Made by a program: the position numbers and the translations under genes
The notes under the pieces: model-generated
Seen by the model: the letters and a program-made list of their open reading frames with translations, nothing else
Databases searched by the model: none
Told to the model about the DNA's origin: nothing
Part shown: positions 35,874-47,758 of the stretch, one piece after another
Numbering within the stretch: the first letter of the stretch is position 1
Layout: the number at the start of each line of letters is the position of its first letter
Assembly: GCF_000203795.2 (NCBI RefSeq)
Contig: NW_006281105.1
Span: forward strand, 992,001-1,056,000
Length of the DNA: 64,000 bases
From: Batrachochytrium dendrobatidis JAM81
Lineage: Eukaryota; Chytridiomycota; Chytridiomycetes; Rhizophydiales
Reading direction: 5' to 3'

Positions 35874-37822
35874 TCAAAAGAACAGTTGTGGCTGTTGGGA
35901 TGGTTTGGCTTGCATCGCTCCATTGACTGGACTGGGTATCATAGGATTACCATATCGCATTGATGTTGTAGGCTCGCCATTGTTTCCTAACGCATTCAGA
36001 CTGGGCATCGCAGGCTCTTTTTTCTTGGATCCTGGTGTCAATGCATTTACATCCAGCGATACCAACTTGGAAAATGTGTCAGTCGTATTGGGCTTGGTTG
36101 GTGTTGTCATGGGCTGCATCGTTGAAAATTGTGTAAACCCATTTGTTGGAGATACAAGAGATTGAGCTGGATAGATTGTTTGTTGCGGTTGAGTATTTGC
36201 ATAAGTTGTTGGAGCAGATACAAAAGATGTAAAATCACCAAAGTCACTGGCACTCGGGTGTTGTTGAGTCAAAGGTGGTGGTTGCTGTGGATTGGAAAAT
36301 GATGCGAATCCACCATTAGAAGATGCTCCGATGGATGGTTGCTGTGGATTGGGAAATGATGCGAATCCACCATTGGAAGATGCTCCGATGGATGGTTGCT
36401 GTGGATTGGGAAACGACGCAAAACTGCCAAACCCTGTGCCATTGTTGGTCGCAGAGTTTGATGTCGGTTGAACTGCTGCGCCAGAAAGGTTAGACCAGTC
36501 ATCACCACTATCCAGATCTAGTAGATTCACAGTTGGTTGCACCGCGCTCTGAATATGCGGTGCTGTTACAGCCGGTTTTTGCTCAGCAGGACGATCGAAA
36601 GGTTGCTGGTCTTGTCGCTGTTGAGAAACAGGAAGCGGTAGATCTGCTGCACGACCAGATGCTGAATCTCTAAACGAATCACTAAAGGATCCGCTACTGA
36701 TACCATTTCTTGGCATAGATCCAGATCCAGATCCAAACCCACCGTATTTGGTGCCAGATCCACCACCAGCACTACCTCTATCAAAGGATGATATACTGGA
36801 ACTGTCCACACCAACGTATTTAGAACGATTCTCTATACTCGACACATGCCAGTGTTTTGTTATAAAGAAATACTACGACTCGAGTCCATACACCACATCA
36901 ACTTACCTTTAGCTTTAATGCGCTCAGTCCGTAGTTTTTCGTCATTCTCCAAAAGCTCGATAATCTCCTTTGCTCGATTCTTGACTAAATGAACAGTAAA
37001 ACACACGAATGGTGATTAAAACAGCTGGTGGCATGCATGACAGATAAAAAACAACATGTTACCATTCATTCCTTGATCTTTTTTCTTGTCATCTACATAG
37101 GTATAGCTTAACAGCGCACGTAAATCATATACGTGGCCACGTGCAGAGTCGATGACTTTTTCAGAGCCATTCTTGATGAGGTATTCAAGTAGCTGTAAAG
37201 ACTAGATACCCATGCATGTCAGGATATATGGCATTTAACATGGCAGCATGGAAACTCGTTTACCTTGTATGTCTGACGCCAAGTAGGGCCAGCAGGCTCT
37301 TGAAACCGTTTGTAGATGGTATTCATAATATCATTAAAGTGTCCACTAAGAGTCTGTCAGTATCTTAATAAGAGTGAGGTATTCTAGCGCTACATGCGCA
37401 GCGAGTCGAGGGATTCGTAAAATCCAATCGCGAACTACATGAAACCACACGAGTCATTGCAATATCAAAGATCCATCGACAAAAGACTTACTAGTGGCTT
37501 GTAGCTATTGTCGGTAAATAAACGTCACACGTTAGTGTTTGTTGAATATCAAATCAGTTTAAACCAACTCACCATTGGCGATATCCATCATCAAAGTAGA
37601 CGAAGTTCCCCCTAAAAATACAAGTCAATCATCAGACGGTAGTTTGCCCACAACCAATGCAATAATAGCCATCAGTAGTTTATATTATTCACTAGACAAC
37701 GTACAAGGGTCATTGTTGGTAGCATCACGAACTTTGGCCTCGTACTCGGTGTAGTTCATAACGGCGTTTTTGACCTTTTTGACCATGGTGGTGGCCTGCT
37801 CCAGGTAATCCTGCAGATTCAT
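35874..37822 (-). CDS. ENT3: ENTH-domain clathrin adaptor, Ent3/epsinR-type
   Basis: Phosphoinositide-binding adaptor for clathrin carriers at the trans-Golgi/endosome. Seven exons give 472 aa: 37822-37705, 37611-37573, 37504-37492, 37345-37264, 37192-37063, 36984-36907, 36832-35874. The ENTH domain (about 1-160) reads MNYTEYEAKVRDATNNDPWG, STLMMDIAN, HFNDIMNTIYKRF, TWRQTYKLLEYLIKNGSE, KNRAKEIIELL and ENRSKYVGV. Splicing needs a 13-nt microexon (37492-37504) that restores the frame into GHFNDIM. The tail is Gly/Ser/Gln-rich with a DLDSGDDWSNL segment and a tandem 19-aa repeat (GGFASFPNPQQPSIGASSN, about three copies). The Ent3/epsinR call rests on the N-terminal sequence and lack of UIM motifs. 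Shares a 116-bp promoter with TRAPPC8. Confidence 0.85.
36276..36430 (-). repeat. 57-bp tandem repeat within ENT3
   Basis: About 2.7 copies of a 57-base unit encode a 19-residue repeat with FASFPNPQQP at its core. The first two copies are nearly identical at DNA level, so length variation between strains is likely. Confidence 0.7.
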
Positions 37823-37938
37823 GATGATGGTTAGAGTTGGACGCAGTCAGCCCGACAAACTTGTTGGCTTGATGAGCGTCTCCGATCATTGAATGCTTGA
37901 CTGACAAGCTCGTCAATGTTCGAGGATTAAACTGCAAG
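37823..37938. promoter_or_regulatory. Bidirectional promoter between ENT3 and TRAPPC8
   Basis: Only 116 bases separate the two divergent ATGs. No TATA box is evident. Both products act in Golgi/endosome traffic, so co-expression is plausible but unproven. Confidence 0.5.
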
Positions 37939-40900
37939 ATGGAAGGTCGAGACTTTCTGGCCATGGCAACGGCCCCTGTGGTCGCTGTTATTACCGACAC
38001 TGCACGGATAGTTCCGTCTATGCTCATGTCAAAGAACAACATTCCTGACTTGGTTCATTATCTACGACCTTTTGGACTAGCACGTCACTCTCATGGTAAC
38101 ACTATCGTTGTCATGGAATTCACTGCTGCATCTACACTCATTGCTAATCTGATTCTATCTTTTAGTTTCCATTCCGGACATGCATGGAAATACTATTCAA
38201 CTTGATCCTGGCCATATTCGATTCGTGGATTTGTGTTCATTGGATACGCCTACTGTTGCTCGGTCTGGAACGGTCGATGCTGCTGTCATGGCTTCAGTCT
38301 TGACTGCTACCATGGGCTCATCTGCTTCACCTTCCAATAATACTGCGTCATCTACTGCCGGATCTCCCCTTTCCCATCCCACCAAACTCCCCTGTTTGCG
38401 CAGTATTGACGAAGTGCATCGATACCGTGAATCGGGTAACTTTATTCCATCAACAGTATTGTGATTGTCGCTCCATATTAGTCTTGTTATTTATACTGTT
38501 ATTTTTATTGAAACATCCGGATCCAATGTGTGCGTGCATTCTGCCAGTTCAACTTGAATCTATCACGCCATGGTTTCAGCATTATCTTCGTTTGATCTCC
38601 TTGTATATGGGTATCTCGGAGCATGAAACATTCAATCATCCTGTCGCATGTACGTAGTCTACTACTTTGCTATTCTCTCATGTCAACCATCTGCTTTTAG
38701 GGTTGTAGCTCAATACAAATTCTTTGAATATCTAGGTTTGGTCGTCGTGTCCACTAGCGATCCAGATCCTGTGGCTACTGCAAGAGATTTACTTACCGAA
38801 TCAAATATTCCACATGCCTTGAGAAAACCTTATATGGATCCATATATTCAGCGACTGTATTTGCTGATACACGATCCTGAGGAAGCTCCTAATGTAGAGT
38901 AAGCATTTTTTATTGAATATGCTGTACACTAATTTATGAGCATATCATTGACTAGACGATACGTATTTAAAGCCCTCAACTAATGCATGTTATACAATCA
39001 CAGTCCTGATGCAATTTTGGCCAATATGAAACGATCATTTCCAACTTACATGCTGACGATCAATACTCGTCCAGCTAATTCAGATCAAGCTCAAAGTGTT
39101 CCCGATATTTGGTCAGCTTCCATTTCAGAAACTGCAGAGCTGACTCAACGTCTATCTAGCACTTCCCCTATACCACCAAATCTGTCCACATCACCCAAAA
39201 CAACAGCTACTCCGCAAACAGAGTCTCTAAATTTAGTCAATGCTAGTGATGCAAAATCACCACTTTTGACTATAACGACTACTACCGTTTGTGGGCAGCG
39301 AATATCCGTTTCAGATTATTCAAACGTCAACACTTTTATAGAAGAATTTCTGCTGGATCACATTATTAGTCGTATGGTGGGTCAGATGAAAGAATGGGAG
39401 CAAGACGTTGCTAGTGTACGACGTGGCATTTCTGGCAGACTGTTTAAAGTCGGTCTTAAATATTTTAGTGGATCGAAATCAGCTGCATCCCACCCTGTAC
39501 CCTTTACAGATCCCATAACAGGACAAACCATGTTTCCATTTCTTTCTCCAGAACTCATCATGCGACGACTGGGCGACTATGCATTCATGCTTCGAGATTA
39601 CAGATATGCTCTATCTATCTATGAATCAGTAAAAAAAGATTTTACTTCCAATGAGCGCTATGCAAAGTACTATGCTGGAATTCAAGAAATGATGGCAGTG
39701 ACATCTCTTATGATTACCGATTCTCCGAAAAGTAGTATTGACGCAATGGCCGAAAACGCAGTCCTAAAATACATTGACGCCAAATGCTCTCTCTATGCGA
39801 GTCGAGCAACCATGTGGATTGTTGAGATGACCAAAGAGCATAATCTGTTCAGAGATGCTGCTGCACTACTCATTCGCATGGCTGGTGAAGAGTCTGATCT
39901 CAAGGGTGCTTTGTTTCTTGAACAGGCCGCCATCTGCTTCCTCCGAACCACTCCGCCTTTACCAAGAAAATACACTTTTCATTTAATTTTAGCTGGAAAT
40001 CGGTTTTCCAAGTGTGGTTTGCGCAATCATGCTCAACGAAATTATTCAACAGCTTTGGAAGCTTACGGCGGACTAAATTGGACTTTGATTGACGACCATA
40101 TCCACTTTGCGCTGGGGAAACAGTTGTTCCATATGGGAAAGGTTGATGTAGCCATACAATATTTTATCAAATTGCTGAGGAAAAGTCGGCAGTCTGCTGC
40201 TGGACAGCGAGCATATCTGTCCGAGTTTTTGTATATTTATCAACAGCTTGTTTCTACAAGGAATGTTGAGAATGGAAGCTCGGGTAAACTCGAAGATATA
40301 CAAGACAATCTACCCACTGTTCCGCTTCCTGTTATTTTAGATGCTGGAGTAAAGCTTGCTCTACAGAGAAATGAGATCTATAAAGGTGGTACTGCTGATA
40401 CACGCAGTAATACTGGTCCTGGGGTTTCTAGTGGTGCTATAGGTGGATCGAATACCCAAGATGGTCACGATACTTTCAAGGATGATGGATTGATTTGGAC
40501 GTCGCTTGAGGAAAAGCTTGTCGAATTTGTTACAGAAGGTACTCCTAGCTCATCTGCTACTTTCCGTCGTCGGCCACCCTTGGGACAGCCTGTAACGGTT
40601 CTTCCTGCAAATTCAGATCAAGCACAAACTATTACAGCTGTAGATGAACCCGTCACTGTTTCTTTTCAATGGGTCAATCCACTTCAAGTTCCCATTCCTG
40701 TTAATAATATCTATTTGGAGTGTGTGTTTTCGGGCTGTTCTGAAACTAAAACCGAGTTGGTAATTCCATCAACTGGCGACGTGCCTAGTCGCATTGAGCT
40801 ACCTCAATATGATATTCAGGTATTGCACGATGTTTCTCTTGATGCAGGCGAAAAACGCAAAATTCACCTCAAGATATATCCAAAAATGGAAGGTGAAATC

Positions 40901-42910
40901 ACTGTATTGGGTGTACGATATCTACTATGTGGTATAATTCCTACTTATAGGAGATTTCAAAAGCGTCGACAAAAGTTGAGTGAGCCTCAAGTGCAACAGG
41001 CAGATCAAGATGACCAAGATACCAAAGATATATTGCTCAAGATTCTAGTGACGCCTCCAATGCCTGTGCTAGATGTAGTGTTTCATTCGTTCCCAGAAAC
41101 AATGCTGTTGGGACAAGTATCGCAAGTAGCGCTAGAGTTAAATAATCGTGGAACAAGAGGGCTTAAAAATTTAGTTGTGATTACAAGCCATCCTACTGCA
41201 TTTTGTTTTGGGGATGGAACGTCGTTGGAGCAACCTTCATATGCTCCCAAGGCTCCAACAAGCGAATCTAATTATGAAGAAAAAATATCTGTTTCTAATA
41301 CGCTTGTAGATGGGTCTGCGTGCGCACTTCAACTCCCATTGTCTGATGATACCGCATCAACCTCCATGTCACCCAATACAAAGGATGCGCTCATGTCAGG
41401 CGGGATCCTTTCTGCATCGCTTATTACTCTTATCCCAGTATGGGTCAGAGCCGATAAGGCTGGTAAGCAAGTGTATAGGATATTATTTATGTATCAATCG
41501 GAGAGCCAAGGTAGCTACCGAATACTTCGCTGTGTACTTACTACCGAGGTAATTCCCTCGCTTCGAGTCAATATTTTTACGCGAACCAGCATCAATTGTC
41601 TCGATGAGTTTATTCTTGGTGTAGAAATGGAAAACTTGCATCCAAACCTTCCACTTACATTCCGGCAAATCACATCCATCAGTCCATCGTGGCAGATTGA
41701 ACCTTTAATTGATTGTGAGCAATTTACCGAGAGTATCATGAAGCCAAGCCAAACGCAGTATCAGTACTTTCGTATCAAACGGTGGATGGGTCGTGCGCCA
41801 TTGATAATGAGCCAAACACCAGAACTCATGACCACGTCTGCCATACAGAGACTTATTTTGCAAGAAGATGCAAAACCTTTTACTCCGCCAGATATTACCA
41901 TGTGGATTAAAAGTTTAGGTGCACAAAACCAACTTACTACTACCAGTGAGCTTCCATTGGAATCCTTTCTTCATTCACAGCGGTATCAGACACGTATAGC
42001 GCACTTGCTTACGCAGTATCCGAGTTTGACACTGGCACAGGTTAAGCAGCTGTTTACACAAATATGGATGGATGATTTAGATTTATGTTTCTTTTGGGAT
42101 TCAACCGCGACTGGACAGCGAGGACATTTGGCACTCACAGGACTTAATCTTTGTCTATATTCTCCACTTCCCCTTGCAGCTTGGTTTGGGCATATGGATG
42201 CAAAGGCTTTTATTGGAAGAGCACTGTTTAGTGCTACGGTAAGAGAACGCAAACTTCTTGTGGCAAGTTTGCTGAAATCTCGAGCCAAAGATGCATGTCC
42301 TGTTCGGGTTGTTGTCGAATGTGTACCAGAGGTGGTAATGAATGCCGATGGAAAATGTTTTGTAGAAGTGGACATTATTCTTGGAAATAGCTCCTGGATG
42401 CATGTAGCCGAGTATCAGTTTGAAGCCATTTCATCTTTTAGTAGCAGTGTAGAAGATGCGCCTGTCAAGGGATCAAGTAAGAATGTAGGTGATAGGCCAT
42501 CGACTGTGGGACCTACTGCTCTTTCAAAACGACTTAGCGTGGCTGCAGCTTCCGGCGGGGAGTCGTCCACTACCAACTCGACAGCAACCAAGGGACCATC
42601 TGGAAACACGTTCGCATGGGTTGGACAAACACATTTTAGCGGTAAACTTGAACCTGAATCTCAAACTCGATTTAAACTTCATGCCTGGTTTTCACATCTC
42701 GGTATGCATGATGTGAACCGATGGAAGCTGAATGTTCTCTTGATGTTTTCAGACGAAGCCAACGCGGTTGGAGATGTACCTGCCGCAACTAGCAAAATTG
42801 GAAACAATGAAGTAAGCTCGCCACTCATAAAGTCTGTAAAGAAACCTGGACTAGTATTTGTGCAGATGCCGACTATGGCCCAGCAAGTTTACGTTTGTGG
42901 GAAGAACTAG
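37939..42910 (+). CDS. TRAPP III subunit TRAPPC8/Trs85
   Basis: Subunit that defines the TRAPP III complex, a guanine exchange factor for Rab1/Ypt1 in autophagy and ER-Golgi traffic. Exons 37939-38095, 38166-38435, 38548-38649, 38736-38898 and 39004-42910 give 1532 aa. Diagnostic segments: an N-terminal APVVAVITDTARIVPSML; ITPWFQHYLRLISLYMGISE; HPVAC joined across intron 3 to LVVVSTSDPDPVATARDLL; MKRSFPTYMLTINTRP; and ERYAKYYAGIQEMMAV in the helical region. The C-terminal half is beta-rich, as in animal TRAPPC8. The length is about that of the human protein (1435 aa) and larger than yeast Trs85. The start is the first in-frame ATG; the last intron could alternatively be split by a 7-nt exon. 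Confidence 0.85.
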
Positions 42911-43160
42911 ACATCCAAGTTAAACTGCTGTATTCGTTACCGGTTCGAATCCAAACTGACGGTTGGAGATGATGGCTGGAGCCATGAATGAATCTACTTT
43001 TATTAAATATCAAATCCAATTCCACTCGATTTGGTTGTGCAATGAAAAACAACATTCTAATCAAGCGACCGATTAAAAGCCAATTCATGAATAACAAAAT
43101 GTCCAATCTCATCACACGATAGATTATTTGGTATTTAAATTTAAGCAGCAGATAATATAT

Positions 43161-44072
43161 TTAAACGGCATTCACATCAATATTCCCTTGGGAATCAAAC
43201 TGAGCAGTGGGGATTGGAACAGCCAAGTTCTTTTTCTCTCCAAGCTCATGCATCAAGATACGCACACGCTTTTGCTTTGCCTCGATTTGATCCAACTGAG
43301 ATTCTGTACATGTCTTTGCCTCGGAAAGTTTTACCATGAGACGATCTCGCTCTAGTTTCTTGATGTTGTATCTGTATGATGCAGCTACCTGGTCTGGACA
43401 AGGCCGTCTAGTATAAATGAATGAAATAATTTAGATGGAAGCTAATTTAAATGCGTGTATAGTTGGGGTTGGTTTAAACCCATTGTAATGAGTGTACCAA
43501 ATCCGGAGATAAAGGTATACTTGAACATGCACATACTTTTTTGATACTGGGGCTGATTGCTGAGAGTGTGTGGATGTCTGGAGTTTCTCCAAAAGGGCAT
43601 CCAACGCATTCAATTTAGATACGATATCTCGTTGCTGAGCTAATTCCTTGAACGACTCCTAAATACCCATTCAATATCTAAATACGCAAGGTTTGGTAAC
43701 TATCCAAGTGGATTCAAGTGCAGCGTATTACCATTGTAGACGATTCAAAGAATTGCATGGTGAGTTGGTGTGCATCAGATAAAGCTTTAGAATTGTCCCG
43801 AGCAAGTTGAGGGAAGCTGTTTGCAAATCGTTCTAAACTTTAGCAGTGTTAGTAGCTCAAGTGTTAGTATTCACAAGGCAATATAGGACAGTTGGCGAGT
43901 AGTGGATATAAATAGATGATAATCGGACAAAACTAGGGTTTCAACAGTCAAGGTCATACTTGCAGTCCTTGCGTACACCATGGATTGCAAGCTCCATGGC
44001 TTTTGTCAATCGTTGCATACGAGGACCGTGAACTAGATTGGATCCCTCCTGATGCCGCAGTTGTTCAGTCAT
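43161..44072 (-). CDS. NNF1: Kinetochore MIND/Mis12 complex subunit Nnf1
   Basis: Links inner and outer kinetochore (PMF1 in animals). Four exons, 44072-43960, 43837-43732, 43658-43537 and 43407-43161, give 195 aa, close to yeast Nnf1 (201 aa). Family features are GPRMQRLTKAMELAIHGVRK joined to NLERFANSFPQLA, then FKELAQQRDIVSKLNALDAL. A predicted coiled coil follows at the C-terminus. The ATG at 44072 (MTEQLRHQEG) is the first in this frame. Convergent with TRAPPC8, the stops being 250 bases apart. No frame problem. The call rests on the N-terminal half, which is the conserved part of this family. Confidence 0.8.
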
Positions 44073-44381
44073 CAATAGCCGTCCCAATGATTGAGTTGAA
44101 ATGCTCGCTCGCAGCAAAAATCCTTTTGAATTTTTGTCCAAATCGACATCTTTATTCCATATTATATTGCTTATTTTTTATCAGACTGGATTACTCTGGC
44201 TTGAATATGTGGGATAAAGCAGCAGTACGCTACAGATTGCATGTCTAGTGCAGTGTTCTGATATTTATCAATCGTGTTTACCAAGTCGTTTTAACCAGAT
44301 ATCAATTCAAGACAATACATCAGGATCAAGTGTATAATCAGAGTTATCAAAAGGATTGCTATTTATACACAAAAGGGATTG

Positions 44382-45974
44382 TTACCAGAGCCATCTCAGA
44401 TGCAAACGAGGCAAAATGGATGGTTTCCAGTACTGAATAACAACTGCCATAGCAACAACCAAGATGCTTGCAACAGTCATGCCAATTGGATATCGCCTTC
44501 TCATGACCCATCTTCGCGTTGCATTCCATTGCTTTTTCCGACGAGCCATGACTGCCAAACGTTTACATCTAGCCTTGAATTCTTCTATGGCACATACATC
44601 ACAAAAGATAGCTTGCAAATGAAGATCGCTGTGCTGCTTGTCCGTCAGATACATCTGCATGTGTTGATCAAACCGAAATCCACATGCGTCATGAAGATGC
44701 GTGAGTGTTTCAATAGACGAGGACTGTTTGTGTTGGTGAATGAGATCAGCTATAGGCGTGGCTTTTAGCATTTTTCCTGCATCGACCAATACATGATCAA
44801 CCATTTCCGAGTTAACGACGCCAGATGTAAGATAAGTGTGGAGTCGAGGCATCACCTCATCATCATCTGCTTGGTGCATGTCGTAATGGTGATGGTTAGA
44901 ACCAAACTTTCCAATAATGTCATTCCTGCCAAAATGTAAAAATGCAGCAGCAATGTAGACTAAAAAGCACGTTCCATATGCTACAAGTCCGTCCATGACA
45001 CGCAATGCAGCATCTACTCTATCCAGATCGTGAGTGAATGCAGTAATAATCCAACTCAACGCATACATTCCCACAATATGCGAACTACTATTTGATCTCT
45101 GTCTGGTAGTGCCAACATCCCCACATGGCTTGAGAGCAATATAGAGGTCATGATCAACTTTTTTGAGAAGAAGATGAATGAGAAACGTGTAGGTTGTAGA
45201 AGTAGTCATTGTGGGTTCCATAAAATCTAGCAAATGCAGAATAGTCATTCTGGAGAGAACTTTGGAAGATTGAGGACGAGATTTATAAAGCATGTGAATG
45301 ACAGATGCAATATCATGATACCCTTGATAATAGTTTAAGCTAGAATGCATGGAACATCAAGCATATGTAAATGCGATTGTTAAAACATAGGTGACATTTA
45401 CCAATATATAAATGTCAGTTGTTTACCATGGATATTCTTGCAACACCCGCAGTATTACATCTTTGATGGCAGCACGATTGCGATCGACTGTTGCCTGACT
45501 CCAATAAGAAATTGATTTAGTTTGTGTTGGTGCGATAACCTGGCCATCATTGGCCGAATCTAAACTGGAACGAGGAATAGATTCATCAAGTGGTTGCTGT
45601 TTTATAGGTTTAGTGGTAGTGGTAAACTGCACAAACGAGCGAGCAGTATCTAAAGCGACCTGACGCTGGGTATCCAAACTGACAGCATTAACCAGATCTG
45701 TTTTAGTATCAGTATAGGACGGGTGAACATGTGGCAATATTTTCTTGTTGCAGGTTTTTGCAGGACTGCCATCCACACTGTCATTTGCAGCAAGAGAAGA
45801 ATCTGGACGGTCTAGTCCCAACAGAACATGCCAAGATTGAATCCTGGCTTTACGAGAGCGAAACCCGCCAGGCGAGACTGCAATCTTACGAAGAGCAGCC
45901 AAATCTCTTGTGACAATAGCAGTGGAAATGGCACAGTTTTGGCTAGAATTCTTGTGGGCAGTGGAGTGGGTCAT
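44382..45974 (-). CDS. TBC-domain Rab GTPase-activating protein, TBC1D20/Gyp8 type
   Basis: Stimulates GTP hydrolysis by Rab1-class GTPases at the ER/Golgi. Exons 45974-45427 and 45339-44382 give 501 aa. The domain opens with GGFRSRKARIQSWHVLLG. The catalytic Arg finger is R112 in VALDTAR (IxxDxxR) and the Gln finger is Q188 in LNYYQGYHD, completed across the single intron. HIVGMYALSWIITAFTHDLD and FLVYIAAAFLHFGR match the TBC1D20 subgroup. A basic segment precedes a C-terminal hydrophobic helix (about 465-485), as in TBC1D20, which is tail-anchored to the ER. Both catalytic residues are present, so it should be active. A functional partner of TRAPP III nearby is only suggestive. Confidence 0.88.
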
Positions 45975-46303
45975 GACAGTTGGTTCGACTGGTGGATAGC
46001 AGATACTCTGAGCCAGAATGGATTGCTACTCACGTGTAAATGCTCCAACTCGAACCATGTTGATGTCTGGCCAGTCTTGTAAGTCGAACTGTTTCTTTAG
46101 TTTGTTGCATTCGCTCCTTGTTCATCTGTCGTATTGATCATAATCAGAAAACTATTCAATCCTTTTAAAGTAAAACACTTGAAATGGTTTTTGTCTGCTA
46201 ATCCGATCATCAAAATCTGCTTAAACATGAATGGTCTTTCTGCCACATGTGGAGTTTATTGCTTTTGAACCATTCATTGGTATCAATGCATGAGTAGAAT
46301 TTG
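45975..46303. other. Intergenic upstream of the TBC gene
   Basis: AT-rich, no gene. It ends where the left inverted-repeat arm begins and should hold the TBC promoter. Confidence 0.5.
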
Positions 46304-46770
46304 ACCAACAATTGGAATGAACATATGAGATTGTCAGTAATCATCATGTTTTTAAATCAATCTGACAATATCTGACTGCAACATTCCTGACTGTGAATTA
46401 TTTAAAACTGCACAATGAGTTTAGGCTGTAAACTCTTGTAAATGCAACATCAAAACTCTCGTCAGAACATGACTAAATGGGTGACGTTTTAATTGAATCA
46501 ACTGGAGCAACAGATCGTTTGACAGACTGGTTGTACCAACAACTCGGGTTGTCGTCATGGTACAAGAATCACGATTGATGTATGATTCTGTCATTCAAAT
46601 CAGCAATCTATTGATTGTGAGGACGCCATTAAAGCAATCAAACTCATCACTTTTGTGTAATTGAACGGAATTTATGCAAGTACCGCCTCATACATGATAC
46701 ACTGATGGCAATGGTTGTTGACAATTCTTTATTTATTGTCATCATACCCTTTGTCGCTAGCTGTAAACAG
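46304..46770 (+). repeat. Left arm of 467-bp inverted repeat around tyrosinase
   Basis: Pairs base for base with 49396-49862 on the other strand: position x here matches 96166 minus x. Only two mismatches (46425/49741 and 46577/49589) and no indels occur in 467 bases. The outer end is ACCAACAATTGG and the inner end is CTAGCTGTAAACAG. No open frame of note. No target-site duplication was seen outside the arms. Confidence 0.97.
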
Positions 46771-46928
46771 CTTGGATTAAAAATTCATTAGTTCTGATTG
46801 TAGTTTCAAAAGTTCGAGTCATAATGCGCTGCCTTACAACAATCAAGCACTGCAGTGTTTTTCAGTCCTAATTAGGAGCGTGGCTGAGCCAAGGAGGCAA
46901 TTCTGATAGGAGTGTTTATTTTATATTC

Positions 46929-47538
46929 GTATTCATGTAGAATAAAACCCTATTATATTCATCTTGCATCGACTGTCTCTTGTTTTGGAATAGACAGTGG
47001 ATAATACTTGTTACGCATTTTTAATAGAAACTGACTTACTTCAATAAACACTCTCAATTCTTCAATAAACACAATATTAAGCTATAGCTTTAAACTGAGA
47101 TTCTCTTTTGAACCTGCCTTGTTTGATTGGCATAACCATGCATGGTACGATCGCCAGATTTATTCATTGCAATCGAGACACTGAGTTCAACTGCTTCAAT
47201 GTTTTCAATACAATTCATATTTGTTGTATTTTAAAATCTTGTATGTTCGCGCTCTGACTCGAGAGAACAACGATCCATGTCTTGGCACTGCAACAGATAT
47301 TTCATGTCAATCACTCAATGCCATAATGCTTGATTTGTAGAAAGGGGAATTGGAGATTGAACAAGTGCCGAAAATGCAGTGTAAACATTCGTTCAGCTAT
47401 ACAAAAATGAGCCGAGGCAGTGAACTAGAATTTAGAGGACACTGTTGTCTAGTCAATGTGGTAGAAATCATGTCATGAGACTGACTGCTTATCATGTACT
47501 TTGATACCCTTGTTTAGTTCCATTTTAGATGAATACGG
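46929..47538 (+). mobile_element. Element F: TIR repeat, about 610 bp
   Basis: Left end CGTATTCATGTAGAATAAAA (46929) and right end TTCCATTTTAGATGAATACG (to 47538) are inverted copies. CTTGTTTTGGAATAGACAGT lies near the left end. The interior aligns with element A at the start of the window. It sits between the left inverted-repeat arm and the tyrosinase start, so it is inside the younger palindrome. No transposase. Confidence 0.55.
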
Positions 47539-47708
47539 CCGTAATTGCATGACCCACGTGCGAGACAAGTATGCCATTCAGTTGCTGCTGAAGCAGGCTT
47601 TACTCCTTGGTCAACTAAACATATTTTGACCCTTCAAATTAGCTGAAAATATGAAAATACATTAATACCCGTTTTTAGCAAGCGATTAAGAGCGGGTTGC
47701 TAATTAGA

Positions 47709-47715
47709 TATAAAC
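47709..47715 (+). promoter_or_regulatory. Candidate TATA box of tyrosinase
   Basis: TATAAAC within AGATATAAACACC, 44-50 bases before the ATG. Position is plausible; motif match only. Confidence 0.35.
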
Positions 47716-47758
47716 ACCAAACTCGAACAATCATTTTCCGATCCATTTTGATTCTGAT

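Noticed and set aside
37353..37425. Apparent exon (FAIGFYESLDSL) in the ENT3 intron
   Set aside because: Including it breaks the frame between the 13-nt exon and GHFNDIM and adds residues absent from ENTH domains.
38899..39003. Seven-nt exon (ACGATAC) inside the last TRAPPC8 intron
   Set aside because: It would require a 41-bp intron; direct joining of 38898 to 39004 is in frame and simpler.
42930..42960. GGTTCGAATCC resembling a tRNA T-loop
   Set aside because: No matching 5-bp T stem, acceptor stem or anticodon arm within 80 bases on either side.
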